From: Nonomuraea antri
GTDB lineage: Bacteria > Actinomycetota > Actinomycetes > Streptosporangiales > Streptosporangiaceae
Direction of reading: 5' to 3'
DNA length: 64,000 nucleotides
Assembly (NCBI RefSeq): GCF_013283785.1
Contig: NZ_JABCPZ010000016.1
Coordinates: forward strand, 1 to 64,000
A program made the position numbers and the translations under genes. A model generated the notes under the pieces. That model was not told where the DNA came from and made no database searches. It saw only the letters and a program-made list of their open reading frames with translations. This document shows positions 1-7,989 of the stretch, one piece after another; the first letter of the stretch is position 1; each line of letters starts with the position of its first letter.

Positions 1-2
1 CC

Positions 3-1019
3 CCCACCGGTCCGCACCCGGTCGGCACCACCGCCTTCCATCTCACGGACGCCTCCCGTCCCGACCCCTGGAACCTCGACGCCGAGGCCCGGGAGCTCAA
101 GGTCACCCTGTGGTACCCGACCGGGCGACGCGACGGCGAGCGGGCGCCGTACATGACGCCCAAGGAGTCGGAGCTCCTCATCAAGGGCACCGGGATCGCG
201 GGCGCGCCGGACGACACGCTGAGCAAGATCCGGACGAACGCCGTCAAGGACGCCGAACCCGCGGGCCGGTCGCTGCCGCTGGTGGTGCTCTCCCCCGGCT
301 TCACCAAGCCGATGAGCACCCTCACCTCCCTGGCCGAGGACCTGGCCAGCCGCGGGTACGTGGTGGCCGGAATCGACCACACCTACGAGAACTACGCCAC
401 CACCTTCCCCGGCGGGCGGGTGGCCGAATGCCTGGCCTGCGACAGCAATACCGACCCCGGCTTCGGGGCCGGCCTGGTGCGGGGCCGGGCCGCCGACGTC
501 TCGTTCGTGCTCGACCGGCTGCCCTCCCGGTGGGACGGCTCCGACCGGATCGACCGTTCCCGCATCGCCATGGTCGGGCAGTCGATCGGCGGGTCCAGCG
601 CCATGGCGGCCATGCTCGAAGACTCCCGCGTGCGGGCCGGAATCGACATGGACGGCACCGCCTACGCCCGGATCCCCAAGCGCGGCTTCTCCCGGCCGTT
701 CATGTTCCTGGGCTCGGCGCAGCACGTCTCCGGCGGCCCCGCCCCCACCTGGGACCGCGACTGGAAGCTGCTCACCGGATGGAAACGCTGGATCGTGCTG
801 TCGGGCGCCGAACACCAGTCCTTCACCGACAGCCCGTTGCTGTCCGGCGCCCTCGGCATCGCGCCCCTGCCCGGGGTGCTGCCCGCGGCGCGCGCCGCCG
901 AGCTCACCCGCGCCTACGTGGCGGCCTTCCTCGACCAGCACCTGAAGGACGAGCCGCAGCCCCTCCTGGACCGGCCGTCCGCCCGCTACCCCGAGGCGAG
1001 GTTCTGCCCCGGATGCTGA
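3..1019 (+). CDS. PAF-acetylhydrolase-like alpha/beta hydrolase (5'-truncated by window)
   Basis: The reading frame is open from the window edge to TGA at 1017-1019, so the true start lies upstream. The first visible residues (PTGPHPVGTTAFHLTD) and the later LWYP are typical of bacterial platelet-activating-factor acetylhydrolase-like alpha/beta hydrolases. The nucleophile elbow GQSIGGSS supplies the catalytic serine (codon near 582), and the IDMDGT strand after it probably carries the acid. Members hydrolyse short acyl or oxidised-lipid esters or polyesters; the substrate here is unknown. Internal ATGs such as 153 would remove the conserved N-terminal strand, so they are not the start. It converges on the exporter operon to its right. 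Confidence 0.85.
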   Translation, partial: PTGPHPVGTTAFHLTDASRPDPWNLDAEARELKVTLWYPTGRRDGERAPYMTPKESELLIKGTGIAGAPDDTLSKIRTNAVKDAEPAGRSLPLVVLSPGFTKPMSTLTSLAEDLASRGYVVAGIDHTYENYATTFPGGRVAECLACDSNTDPGFGAGLVRGRAADVSFVLDRLPSRWDGSDRIDRSRIAMVGQSIGGSSAMAAMLEDSRVRAGIDMDGTAYARIPKRGFSRPFMFLGSAQHVSGGPAPTWDRDWKLLTGWKRWIVLSGAEHQSFTDSPLLSGALGIAPLPGVLPAARAAELTRAYVAAFLDQHLKDEPQPLLDRPSARYPEARFCPGC

Positions 1020-1046
1020 ACGGCTCCGCCGTGCCTTCGGCCGGGC

Positions 1047-1787
1047 TCACGCGTCCTTGCGGCGGAACGTCACCAGAGCCGCCCCGGTGAGCGCGGCGAC
1101 GAAGGCGGCGTACAGCAGGAAGCCGGGCCAGGGCGAGGAGTGCGGCAGCGTCGCGACGACCTGCGTGCCGGCGACGGTCGGCCAGAGGCCGGCGACCTGC
1201 GGCGGCAGCAGTTGCAGCACGGCCAGGACGAGGACGGTCATCGACGTCAGCAGGGTGACGCCGGCGGCGGTGGACCGGGTCAGGAACCCCAGCGCCAGGC
1301 CGAGCGGCCCGATCAGCGCGAGGTAGAGCCCGCCCCCGAGCACGGCCCGGGCCACCTCAGGATCGCCGAGGCCCGCGTGCGGCACCCCGTTCGCGGCGAG
1401 CGCGGCCTGGCCGACGAGGAACGAGCCGAGCGCCGCCGTCAGCCCGGCGACGGCGGCGACCAGGCCGACGACGACGGCCTTGGCGGCGAACAGCCGGCCG
1501 CGCCCGGGCACCGCGGTCAGGCTCGCGTGGATGGTGCCGGTGGCGTACTCGGAGGTGATCGACAGCACCCCGAGGAGGCCGACGACGAGCTGGCCGAACA
1601 TCATCCCGCCCTGGAGGCTGAGCGCGGTGGGGTCGAAGTCGGCGGGCCGCTCGCGATGGATCTCGCTCGCGCCGCCGCTGAACAGCGCCGCGAAACCGAC
1701 GCTCAGGAGCGCCAGGGCGGCCAGGCAGGCGGAGGTGGACCGGAGCGTGCGCAGCTTGCGCCATTCGCCCCGCAGCGCCGCCTTCAC
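1047..1787 (-). CDS. ABC-2 type exporter permease
   Basis: A 246-residue membrane protein with about six hydrophobic segments and an opening VKAALRGEWRKLRTLRS, the usual cytoplasmic N-terminus of ABC-2 permeases paired with a stand-alone ATPase. The GTG start at 1787 overlaps the ATPase stop as GTGA, indicating translational coupling. A much longer reading frame through the start exists but its upstream part is Arg/Pro-rich shadow of the ATPase gene. It probably forms the channel of an efflux complex for a drug, lipid or peptide; no substrate can be read from the sequence. Third gene of a DUF998-ATPase-permease operon. Confidence 0.88.
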   Translation of the reverse strand: MKAALRGEWRKLRTLRSTSACLAALALLSVGFAALFSGGASEIHRERPADFDPTALSLQGGMMFGQLVVGLLGVLSITSEYATGTIHASLTAVPGRGRLFAAKAVVVGLVAAVAGLTAALGSFLVGQAALAANGVPHAGLGDPEVARAVLGGGLYLALIGPLGLALGFLTRSTAAGVTLLTSMTVLVLAVLQLLPPQVAGLWPTVAGTQVVATLPHSSPWPGFLLYAAFVAALTGAALVTFRRKDA

Positions 1788-2689
1788 CGGTCCGCTCCGC
1801 GTGCCCCGCCGAACTCGGCGCTGCCGGCGGTCAGATCCAGGTACGCCTGCTCCAGGGTGGCCCGCTGCGGCGTCAGCTCGGTCAGCGCCAGCCCGCGGGC
1901 GGCGGCGAGCGCGCCGACGGCGGCGCTGTCCATGCCGGTGACGGTCAGCGCCGGCCCGGACCACCGGATCGAGGCGCCCTCGCCCGAGAGGAGACGGGCC
2001 AGCTCGGCCGATCGGGTGGCCCGCACCAGCACCGACTGCGCGCCGGTGAGCTCCGCCAGCCCCGTGTCTGCCAGGAGCCGGCCGCGCCCGATCACGATCA
2101 GGTGGTCCGCGGTCAGCGCCATCTCGCTCATCAGATGGCTGGAGACGAGGACCGTGCGCCCTTCCGCGGCCAGGTCGCGCACGAGTCCGCGGATCCACCT
2201 GATGCCTTCCGGGTCCAGGCCGTTCACCGGTTCGTCGAAGATCAGCACTTCGGGGTCGCCCAGGAGCGCCGCCGCGATCCCCAGACGCTGGCTCATGCCG
2301 AGCGAGAACGTCCCCGCCCGGCGGTGCGCCGCCTGTTCGAGCCCGGCGAGGCCGAGCACCTCGTCGACGCGGCGGTCGGGGATGCCGCCGCTCGCCGCCA
2401 GGCAGTGCAGGTGGTCGCGGGCCGTCCTGCGCGGGTGCACGGCGCGCGCGTCGAGCAGGGCGCCGACGGTGCGCAGCGGGTGGGCCAGGTCGGCGTAGCG
2501 GCGTCCGGCCACGGTCGCCGTCCCGTGTGTCGGCCGGTCCAGCCCCATGACCAGGCGCAGCGTGGTGGATTTGCCCGCGCCGTTGGGTCCGAGGAACCCG
2601 GTGACGACGCCGGGTTCGACGGTGAACGTGAGCTGGTCGACGGCGCGTCCCGTGCCGTAGGTCTTGGTGAGCGAGGAGACCTCGATCAT
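1784..2689 (-). CDS. ABC exporter ATP-binding protein
   Basis: A 301-residue ATPase of the drug-exporter (DrrA/CcmA) class. Walker A is GPNGAGKST (about residues 34-42), the signature is FSLGMSQRLG in place of LSGGQ, Walker B is LIFDEPVNGLD, and the switch histidine is in SSHLMSE. The C-terminal third is the accessory domain common to antibiotic-exporter ATPases. The ATG at 2689 overlaps the stop of the DUF998 gene as ATGA, and the stop overlaps the permease start, so the three genes form one tight transcription unit. It would power the permease encoded downstream. Confidence 0.92.
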   Translation of the reverse strand: MIEVSSLTKTYGTGRAVDQLTFTVEPGVVTGFLGPNGAGKSTTLRLVMGLDRPTHGTATVAGRRYADLAHPLRTVGALLDARAVHPRRTARDHLHCLAASGGIPDRRVDEVLGLAGLEQAAHRRAGTFSLGMSQRLGIAAALLGDPEVLIFDEPVNGLDPEGIRWIRGLVRDLAAEGRTVLVSSHLMSEMALTADHLIVIGRGRLLADTGLAELTGAQSVLVRATRSAELARLLSGEGASIRWSGPALTVTGMDSAAVGALAAARGLALTELTPQRATLEQAYLDLTAGSAEFGGARGADR

Positions 2690-3381
2690 GACCGTGCCTC
2701 CCCGGACCGGGTCCTGAGCAGGCGGAGCGGCACCAGCGCGGCCCAGACCCAGCCGAGCGGGATGACCATCCGGCCCGCGATCCCGTCGAGGGCGGCGTAC
2801 CATTCGCCGGAGACGGCCAGCGGCTGGAGGACGAGGCTGCCGCCGTACATGATCGACGGGGCCAGGACGCCGGTGGCGGCGAGGCAGGCCGCCCAGGCGC
2901 GCCCGCCGGGCTCGGCGGCGAAGCGCCGGGCGAAGGTGAAGCAGGCCAGGGTGGTGGCGGCGTAGATGACGAACGCCGTCATCCAGTGCAGCTGCCCATG
3001 CCAGCTCACCTGGGCGTTCACGCCGGGCAGGAGGTCCGACGGGGTCCCCGGCGGGTAGCCCAGCTGCGGATCGGTGACGAACACCCCGGTGGCGATCATG
3101 GCCGCGCCGTACACGGCCACCAGCCGGGGACCCCATCGAGCGGCGCGCCCGGCGGGCAGCGCGCGCCGGATCCCGGCGGCGCAGGCGATCATCAGCGTCC
3201 CGGTGATCACGAAGTTGGCGATCTGCAGCCAGCCGCGGTCACCGGTCATCATCGAGCTCGGCGCGTGGCGCAGCGGGTCGTACCCGGCGCGGAACGCCAT
3301 GTCGAGGTGGAAGACCAGCAGCGAGGCGAGCGGTGCGACGGCCCCGCAGATCAGCAGGGCCCGTGTCGTTCGGTAGGACAT
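2686..3381 (-). CDS. DUF998 integral membrane protein
   Basis: A 231-residue protein with about six membrane segments, beginning MSYRTTRALLICGAVAPLAS. A membrane segment, then the loop with FHLDMAFRAGYDPLRHAPSS and the later TDPQLGYPPGTP match the DUF998 family. ATG 3381 is preferred because the 22 residues upstream are polar and Arg-rich. It is the first gene of the exporter operon, so it may be an accessory or immunity-type membrane component; the family has no settled function. It is transcribed divergently from the sensor kinase gene across about 110 bp that contain a perfect palindrome. Confidence 0.8.
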   Translation of the reverse strand: MSYRTTRALLICGAVAPLASLLVFHLDMAFRAGYDPLRHAPSSMMTGDRGWLQIANFVITGTLMIACAAGIRRALPAGRAARWGPRLVAVYGAAMIATGVFVTDPQLGYPPGTPSDLLPGVNAQVSWHGQLHWMTAFVIYAATTLACFTFARRFAAEPGGRAWAACLAATGVLAPSIMYGGSLVLQPLAVSGEWYAALDGIAGRMVIPLGWVWAALVPLRLLRTRSGEARS

Positions 3382-3447
3382 GCCCCGATTCGACCGTGGG
3401 GTGAAGGTGCGGCGGGAGCTGCGATGGTGGGGTTCTCCGCGCCCCAA

Positions 3448-3467
3448 GACCCTACTTTCGTAGGGTC
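3448..3467. promoter_or_regulatory. 8-4-8 perfect palindrome, probable response-regulator site
   Basis: GACCCTAC-TTTC-GTAGGGTC is a perfect inverted repeat, 25 bp before the kinase start and 67 bp before the DUF998 start. Its size and position fit a dimeric NarL-type regulator controlling both divergent units. Binding by the adjacent regulator is inference. Confidence 0.6.
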
Positions 3468-3491
3468 CGCGCCGGCGGGCCGCCGCCTAGG

Positions 3492-4688
3492 GTGAGGGTT
3501 GTGCGTGCCCGGCTGATCCGCGACACGGTCGTCGACGCGGCGATCGTGGTGTTCTGCCTGATCCTGGCGGGGGAACAGCTGGGGCACGGGCCGGCCACGA
3601 CCGTCGTGCTGATCGCCGCCGCGCTCGCGCCGGCGCTCCGCAGGCGGGCGCCGGTGGCCGTCGCCTGGCTGGTGTGCGGCGCCGCCGTGGCGCTCGCCCT
3701 CCTGCCCGGCGGCGTCCCGAGCGACCCGGCCGTGCTCTGGTGGCTGCCCGCGGCGCCGTTCGCCGCCTACGCGGCGATGCTCTTCCCGGCCGATCGCCGC
3801 CTGGCGGCGATCCCGGTGGTCGCGCTCGTCGTGCTGCCCACGCCCGTGCTCCCGCCGGGCGAGGTCGGCCTGCGCAGCTCGCTGGTCACCCTGGCCGGCG
3901 CGTTGCTCGGCCTGTACGTGGCCGCGCGCCGGCAACTGATCGCCTCGCTGCGCGAACGGGCCGAACGCGCCGAGCGCGAGCGGCACCTGGTGGCCGAGCA
4001 GGTCCGCGGCGAGGAACGGGTGCGGCTGGCGGCCGAGATCCACGACGTGGTCACCCATCGGGTCAGCCTGATGGTCCTCCAGGCGGGGGCGTTACAGGTG
4101 TCCTCCGCCGACGCCCAGGCCAGGGAGGCCGCCGAGACGCTGCGGGTGACCGGCTGCCAGGCGTTGCGGGAGCTGCGCGACCTCGTCGGGATCCTGCACG
4201 ACCCCGACGGCGACGGGATGCGCGAGCAGGAGCTGCCCGACCTCGTCACGCTGGTCGCCGAGTCGGAGTCCGTGGGCGTCCGGGTCGAGCTCGTCGAGCA
4301 CGGGGACCGGTCGCCGATCTCGCCCGTCGTGGGGCGTACCGCCCATCGGGTCGTCCAGGAGGCGCTGACCAACGTGCGCAAGCACGCGCCGGGCGCGTCG
4401 GCCCGCGTCGAGGTGCGCTACGAGCGCGACGGCGTGCTGCTGCTCGTGCGCAACACCGCGCCCACGCGTGCCCCCGACCCGGCGCTGATCGGCGTCGGCC
4501 CGGCCGGTGCCGGGCCGGCACTGACCGGTGCCGGGCCGGCACTGACCGGTGCCGGTCCTGCGGCCGGGACCGGGCTGCTGGGCCTGCGGCAGCGGGTCGA
4601 GCTGGTCGACGGCACGCTGCTGGCCGGCCCGTACGGCGACGGCGGCTTCGAGCTGCGCGTGACCCTGCCCCGGGGCACGCGATGGTGA
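3492..4688 (+). CDS. DesK-type sensor histidine kinase
   Basis: A 398-residue kinase. Residues about 10-145 contain several membrane segments without an obvious large sensor domain, followed by a basic/acidic coiled stretch (LRERAERAERERHLVAEQ) and the HisKA_3 dimerisation box with the phosphoacceptor histidine in EIHDVVTHRVSLMVLQAG. The HATPase domain follows (RVVQEALTNVRKHAPGA, then GTGLLGLRQRVELVDG). A glycine/alanine/proline insert within the ATPase lid is encoded by 21-bp tandem repeats, unusual for this position. Start could be GTG 3492 or GTG 3501. The stop overlaps the regulator's ATG. The pair probably senses membrane stress or an antibiotic and controls the adjacent exporter. Confidence 0.9.
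   Translation: MRVVRARLIRDTVVDAAIVVFCLILAGEQLGHGPATTVVLIAAALAPALRRRAPVAVAWLVCGAAVALALLPGGVPSDPAVLWWLPAAPFAAYAAMLFPADRRLAAIPVVALVVLPTPVLPPGEVGLRSSLVTLAGALLGLYVAARRQLIASLRERAERAERERHLVAEQVRGEERVRLAAEIHDVVTHRVSLMVLQAGALQVSSADAQAREAAETLRVTGCQALRELRDLVGILHDPDGDGMREQELPDLVTLVAESESVGVRVELVEHGDRSPISPVVGRTAHRVVQEALTNVRKHAPGASARVEVRYERDGVLLLVRNTAPTRAPDPALIGVGPAGAGPALTGAGPALTGAGPAAGTGLLGLRQRVELVDGTLLAGPYGDGGFELRVTLPRGTRW
4506..4559 (+). repeat. In-frame 21-bp tandem repeat inside kinase gene
   Basis: Two perfect 21-bp units (4506-4526 and 4527-4547) and about half of a third encode repeats of AGPALTG in the ATP-lid region of the kinase. Multiples of three bases keep the frame, so copy number could vary without inactivating the protein. 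Confidence 0.85.
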
Positions 4689-5329
4689 GGGTCGTCGTGG
4701 TCGACGACGAGCCGATGGTGTGCACGCACCTGCGCACGATCCTCGGCTCGGCCGGCGACGTCGAGGTGGTCGGCGAGGCCTACGACGGGGCGGCGGGCGT
4801 CGAGGAGGTCGTCCGGCACCGGCCGGACCTCGTGCTGATGGATCTGCGGATGCCGCGCGTCGACGGGATCACGGCCATCGGCATGATCGCGGCGCTGGCC
4901 GGGCCGCCGCATGTGGTCGTGCTGACCACGTTCGACGCCGACCAGTACGTGCTGCGCGCACTGCACGCGGGCGCCTCGGGTTTCCTGCTCAAGTCCACCC
5001 CGCCCCAGGACTTGATCGGCCTGGTCCGGGTCGCCGCCGAGGGCCACACCGTGATGTCGCGCACCGCCACCAGGCGGCTGCTCGCCACCGCCGACGGCCG
5101 GCGCGCCGCCCGTGATCACCGGCTGGCCCTCCTGGAGGAGCTGACCGAGCGGGAGCGGGAGGTGCTGGTGTGCGTGTCCCGTGGCATGTCGAACGCGGAG
5201 ATCGCCGCCGCGCTGTTCCTGAGCGAGACCACCGTCAAAGGCCACATCTCCCGCATCCTGGCCAAGACGCAGTGCACCAACCGCACTCAGGTCGGCCTGC
5301 TCGCCTACGAGGCCGGCCTGGGCCGTTAG
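4682..5329 (+). CDS. NarL/LuxR-family response regulator
   Basis: A 215-residue regulator. The receiver domain has the acidic pair D8-D9, phosphoacceptor D54 in LVLMDLRMP, T in VVLTTF and lysine in FLLKSTPP. A LuxR-type HTH follows: LTEREREVLVCVSRGMSNAEIAAALFLSE, then TVKGHISRIL. ATG 4682 lies inside the last codons of the kinase gene and overlaps its TGA, so the two are translationally coupled. The best candidate target is the palindrome at 3448-3467. It converges on the FadR-type gene, with only 28 bp between the stops. Confidence 0.93.
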   Translation: MVRVVVVDDEPMVCTHLRTILGSAGDVEVVGEAYDGAAGVEEVVRHRPDLVLMDLRMPRVDGITAIGMIAALAGPPHVVVLTTFDADQYVLRALHAGASGFLLKSTPPQDLIGLVRVAAEGHTVMSRTATRRLLATADGRRAARDHRLALLEELTEREREVLVCVSRGMSNAEIAAALFLSETTVKGHISRILAKTQCTNRTQVGLLAYEAGLGR

Positions 5330-5357
5330 CCGGCCGTGTGCGTCGAGCGGCGCGCGC

Positions 5358-6125
5358 TCACTCCTCGGCCTCCGGGTTGGCCAGGCGGTCGGCGGTGCGC
5401 TGCAGGTGGCGGGTCATGACGGCGCGGGCCCGCTCGACGTCGCGCTGCTCGATCGCCTCGACCAGCTCGAAGTGCTCGTGGGCGCCGCGAAGGCCCATCA
5501 GCGGCGCGGAGACCTGAGCCCGCTGCAACGACATGAGCAGCGGGCCGTGGAAGGTGTGCACCAGCATCTCCATCGCCGGGTTGTGCGCCGACGAGGCGAC
5601 CCGCACGTGGAAGGCGGCCGACATGGCCATCGTGTAGGTGCCGTCCTCCAGCGCGCTGAGACCCTGGTCGACCAGGACGCGCAACTCCGCGATGTCCGCC
5701 TCGGTGGCGCGCTCCACCACCAGGGGCAGGATGCCGAGCTCGACGACCATCCGGGCCTCGGTGACGTCGAGTGCGGTCATCGGGGCCAGGGTCAGCAGCT
5801 CCGCGAGCCCTTTGCCGACGCGTTCGCTCGACGGGCGGGTGACGAAGGCGCCGCCCCGCGCCCCGACGCGGATCTCCACCAGGCCGCTGGCCTCCAGGAC
5901 GCGAAGCGCCTCGCGGACGGTCACCCGGCTGACCCCGAACTGCTCGCACAGGTTGCGCTCGCTGGGCAGCCGGTCACCGGGGACGAGCTTGCCCTCCCTG
6001 ATCAGGAGCCGCATCTGCTCCACGATGACCTCGGAGATGCGATCGACGCTGACCGGGCTGAACAGGTCTGCGGTGCTTCTCTTGCCCGGTGTGTCGTCCG
6101 ACGGCCTCACTGACGCACTGGCCAT
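5358..6125 (-). CDS. FadR-subfamily GntR repressor (copy 1 of the catabolic locus)
   Basis: A 255-residue regulator: N-terminal winged helix (RISEVIVEQMRLLIREG, then PGDRLPSERNLCEQFGVSRVTVREALRVLE) and a C-terminal FCD ligand domain with metal-type histidines in AAFH, SSAH, HEH and MTRHL. The recognition-helix segment GVSRVTVREALRVLEA is identical in the second regulator at 27486-28223, and long stretches of the FCD domain (VVELGILPLVVERATEADIA) are also identical, so the two probably bind the same DNA sites and respond to related ligands. ATG 6125 is chosen because the 28 residues upstream are uncharacteristic. It is divergent from the ferredoxin gene, with operator-like sites in between; autoregulation is likely. 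An aromatic acid or breakdown product as inducer is inference. Confidence 0.92.
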   Translation of the reverse strand: MASASVRPSDDTPGKRSTADLFSPVSVDRISEVIVEQMRLLIREGKLVPGDRLPSERNLCEQFGVSRVTVREALRVLEASGLVEIRVGARGGAFVTRPSSERVGKGLAELLTLAPMTALDVTEARMVVELGILPLVVERATEADIAELRVLVDQGLSALEDGTYTMAMSAAFHVRVASSAHNPAMEMLVHTFHGPLLMSLQRAQVSAPLMGLRGAHEHFELVEAIEQRDVERARAVMTRHLQRTADRLANPEAEE

Positions 6126-6178
6126 GCCGGCGCCCCCTTCACGATCTCGGTCGGTCCCCCGGCTGCATCGTATCAAGA

Positions 6179-6193
6179 AATGGTCTAACCAAT
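6179..6193. promoter_or_regulatory. Regulon operator O1 (fadR copy 1 side)
   Basis: AATGGTCTAACCAAT, an inverted repeat of the GGT-N3-ACC type used by FadR-subfamily GntR proteins, lying 54 bp before the regulator's start. It differs by one base from O3, read on the other strand. Confidence 0.75.
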
Positions 6194-6227
6194 CTCTAGA
6201 ACAGTCCACTGGTTGGCTCCCGGGCTG

Positions 6228-6270
6228 TTGACCTACCCGATACGCATCTAGGTATATTGGTTAGGCCATT
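6228..6270 (+). promoter_or_regulatory. Ferredoxin promoter with operator O3
   Basis: TTGACC (6228-6233) and TATATT (6253-6258) are possible -35 and -10 boxes, though 19 bp apart. ATTGGTTAGGCCATT (6256-6270) overlaps the -10 end; its complement is AATGGCCTAACCAAT, almost O1. The overlap fits repression by blocking polymerase. Confidence 0.65.
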
Positions 6271-6289
6271 ATCCCGGAAGGAGTCGTAC

Positions 6290-6613
6290 GTGCCGAAGGT
6301 CGTCTATGTCAGCACCCAGGGCGACGAGCACGTCGTCGAGGCCGCGGCCGGTGACACGGTGATGTCCGCCGCGGTGCGCAACGGAGTGCCCGGGATCATC
6401 GGCGAGTGCGGGGGCAACAACTCCTGCGCCACCTGCCACGTCTGGGTGCGCGCCGACTTCGCCGAACGCGCGGGAGGCCCGGGCGACCTCGAGGACGACC
6501 TGCTCGACCTCGGCGTCGAGGACCGGCGGGCCACCAGCAGGCTCGGCTGCCAGATCGAGGTCACCGAGGACCTCGACGGCCTCGTCGTCGAGGTGCCGCC
6601 CAGCCAGGCGTGA
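6290..6613 (+). CDS. [2Fe-2S] ferredoxin, putidaredoxin type
   Basis: A 107-residue ferredoxin that would pass electrons from an FAD reductase to the Rieske oxygenase. Cluster ligands are C40, C46, C49 and C87 in the order CGGNNSCATC and LGCQI, the adrenodoxin/putidaredoxin spacing. GTG 6290 is chosen because GGAAGGAG lies 7 bases upstream and the product begins PKVVYVSTQGDEH, the normal first strand. The matching reductase is 10 kb away at 16168-17433 in the same regulon. The gene appears monocistronic, followed by another promoter before the oxygenase. Confidence 0.93.
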   Translation: MPKVVYVSTQGDEHVVEAAAGDTVMSAAVRNGVPGIIGECGGNNSCATCHVWVRADFAERAGGPGDLEDDLLDLGVEDRRATSRLGCQIEVTEDLDGLVVEVPPSQA

Positions 6614-6641
6614 GCCTCCACTCGCCCATTGCTCGGCCAAG

Positions 6642-6680
6642 AATGGTCTGATAGTTATTCCTTATAGTGAAAGGACCATA
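6642..6680 (+). promoter_or_regulatory. Operator-like half-sites O4 before the Rieske gene
   Basis: AATGGTCTG (6642-6650) and AAAGGACCATA (6670-6680) carry inverted half-sites ATGGTC and GACCAT on either side of an AT-rich stretch with a TTATAGT -10-like box. The match is weaker than at the other sites, and the second half-site abuts the start codon. Confidence 0.45.
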
Positions 6681-6682
6681 GG

Positions 6683-7966
6683 ATGCTACGCCCCGAGATC
6701 AACGAGCTGCTGACCCAGACCGGACCCGGCACCCCGATGGGCGACCTGTTCCGCCGCTACTGGCAGCCGGTGTTGCTGGCGGAGGAGCTCCCGGCGAACG
6801 ACGGCCCGCCGGTCCGCGTCAAGGTCCTCTCCGAACGGCTGATCGCCTTCCGCGACTCCGAGGGCCGCTACGGCCTGATGGACGAGTTCTGCGCCCACCG
6901 CGGCGTCTCGCTCTGGTTCGGCCGCAACGAGGAAGGCGGCCTGCGCTGCCCGTACCACGGCTGGAAGTACGACTACACCGGCCAGGCCATCGAGGTGCCC
7001 AGCGAGCCCGAGACCAGCAACTTCTGCGCCAACGTGAAGCTGAAGTCCTACCCCCTGGTCAAGCGCGGCGACGTGCTGTGGGCCTACCTCGGCGACCCCG
7101 ACAAGCGGCCGCCGCTGCCCGAGTGGGAGTTCGCCACCGTTCCTGAGACCCAGACGTACACCTCCAAGCGGCTGCAGGAGTGCAACTGGCTGCAGGCGCT
7201 CGAAGGCGGCATCGACTCCAGCCACGTCACCTTCCTGCACTCCGGCAGCCTCGACAGCGACCCGCTGTTCAAGGGGTCGCGGGGCAACGCGTACAACAGG
7301 GGCGACCTCAAGCCGTTCTTCGAGGTCGTCGACTACGAGGGCGGCCTGCTGATCGGCGCCAGGCGCAACGCCGAGGAGGGCCACTACTACTGGCGGGTGA
7401 CGCCGTGGGTGCTGCCCAACTTCACGATGGTGCCACCGCGCGGAGACCACCCGATGCACGGCCACTTCTGGGTGCCGATCGACGACGAGAACTGCTGGGC
7501 CTGGAGCTTCGACTACCACCCGACCCGCCCGCTCACCGAGGACGAGGTCACGGCCATGCGGGCCGGCATGGGCGTGCACAGCGCGAACGACGAGAACTAC
7601 CGCCCGCTCGCCAACAAGGACAACGACTACCTGATGGACCGCGAGGCCCAGCGCCGCGGCGAGACCTACTCCGGGATCAAGGGCATCGCCCTCCAGGACG
7701 CCTCGCTGCAGGAGTCGATGGGCCCGATCGTCGACCGCACCAAGGAACGCCTGGTCGCCACCGACGCCGGCATCATCAAGGCACGTCAGAAGCTGCGCAA
7801 GGCGGCGCTGGCGCTCAAGCAGGAGGGCGCGGAGCCGGTCGGCAACCGCGCGCGGGATCAGCGGGTGCGCTCGGTCGCCATCGTGCTGCCGGCCGACCAG
7901 TCGTTCGTCGACGGCATCGGCGAGGCCATGGTCGCCAGGCCCGGCGTCCCGCAGACCACCGTCTGA
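6683..7966 (+). CDS. Rieske non-heme iron oxygenase, phthalate 4,5-dioxygenase-like alpha subunit
   Basis: A 427-residue terminal oxygenase. The Rieske [2Fe-2S] cluster is bound by C70-x-H72 and C89-x2-H92 (FCAHRG, CPYHGW). The mononuclear iron site is D178...H181-x4-H186 in EGGIDSSHVTFLH. Start MLRPEINELLTQTGPGTPMGDLFRRYWQPV and the overall plan match the single-subunit group that includes phthalate 4,5-dioxygenase and related O-demethylases, which need no beta subunit. It would hydroxylate or demethylate an aromatic carboxylate using electrons from the ferredoxin. First gene of a four-gene unit with the 159-residue protein, the PanB-like protein and the alpha/beta-hydrolase-fold protein. 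The exact substrate cannot be read from sequence. Confidence 0.92.
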   Translation: MLRPEINELLTQTGPGTPMGDLFRRYWQPVLLAEELPANDGPPVRVKVLSERLIAFRDSEGRYGLMDEFCAHRGVSLWFGRNEEGGLRCPYHGWKYDYTGQAIEVPSEPETSNFCANVKLKSYPLVKRGDVLWAYLGDPDKRPPLPEWEFATVPETQTYTSKRLQECNWLQALEGGIDSSHVTFLHSGSLDSDPLFKGSRGNAYNRGDLKPFFEVVDYEGGLLIGARRNAEEGHYYWRVTPWVLPNFTMVPPRGDHPMHGHFWVPIDDENCWAWSFDYHPTRPLTEDEVTAMRAGMGVHSANDENYRPLANKDNDYLMDREAQRRGETYSGIKGIALQDASLQESMGPIVDRTKERLVATDAGIIKARQKLRKAALALKQEGAEPVGNRARDQRVRSVAIVLPADQSFVDGIGEAMVARPGVPQTTV

Positions 7967-7989
7967 CATCCCATCAGAGGAGCACTCCG

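Noticed and set aside
1140-2498. Plus-strand ORFs opposite the exporter ATPase/permease genes
   Set aside because: Gln/Arg/Gly-rich low-complexity products; the reverse strand encodes proteins with clear Walker motifs and membrane segments.
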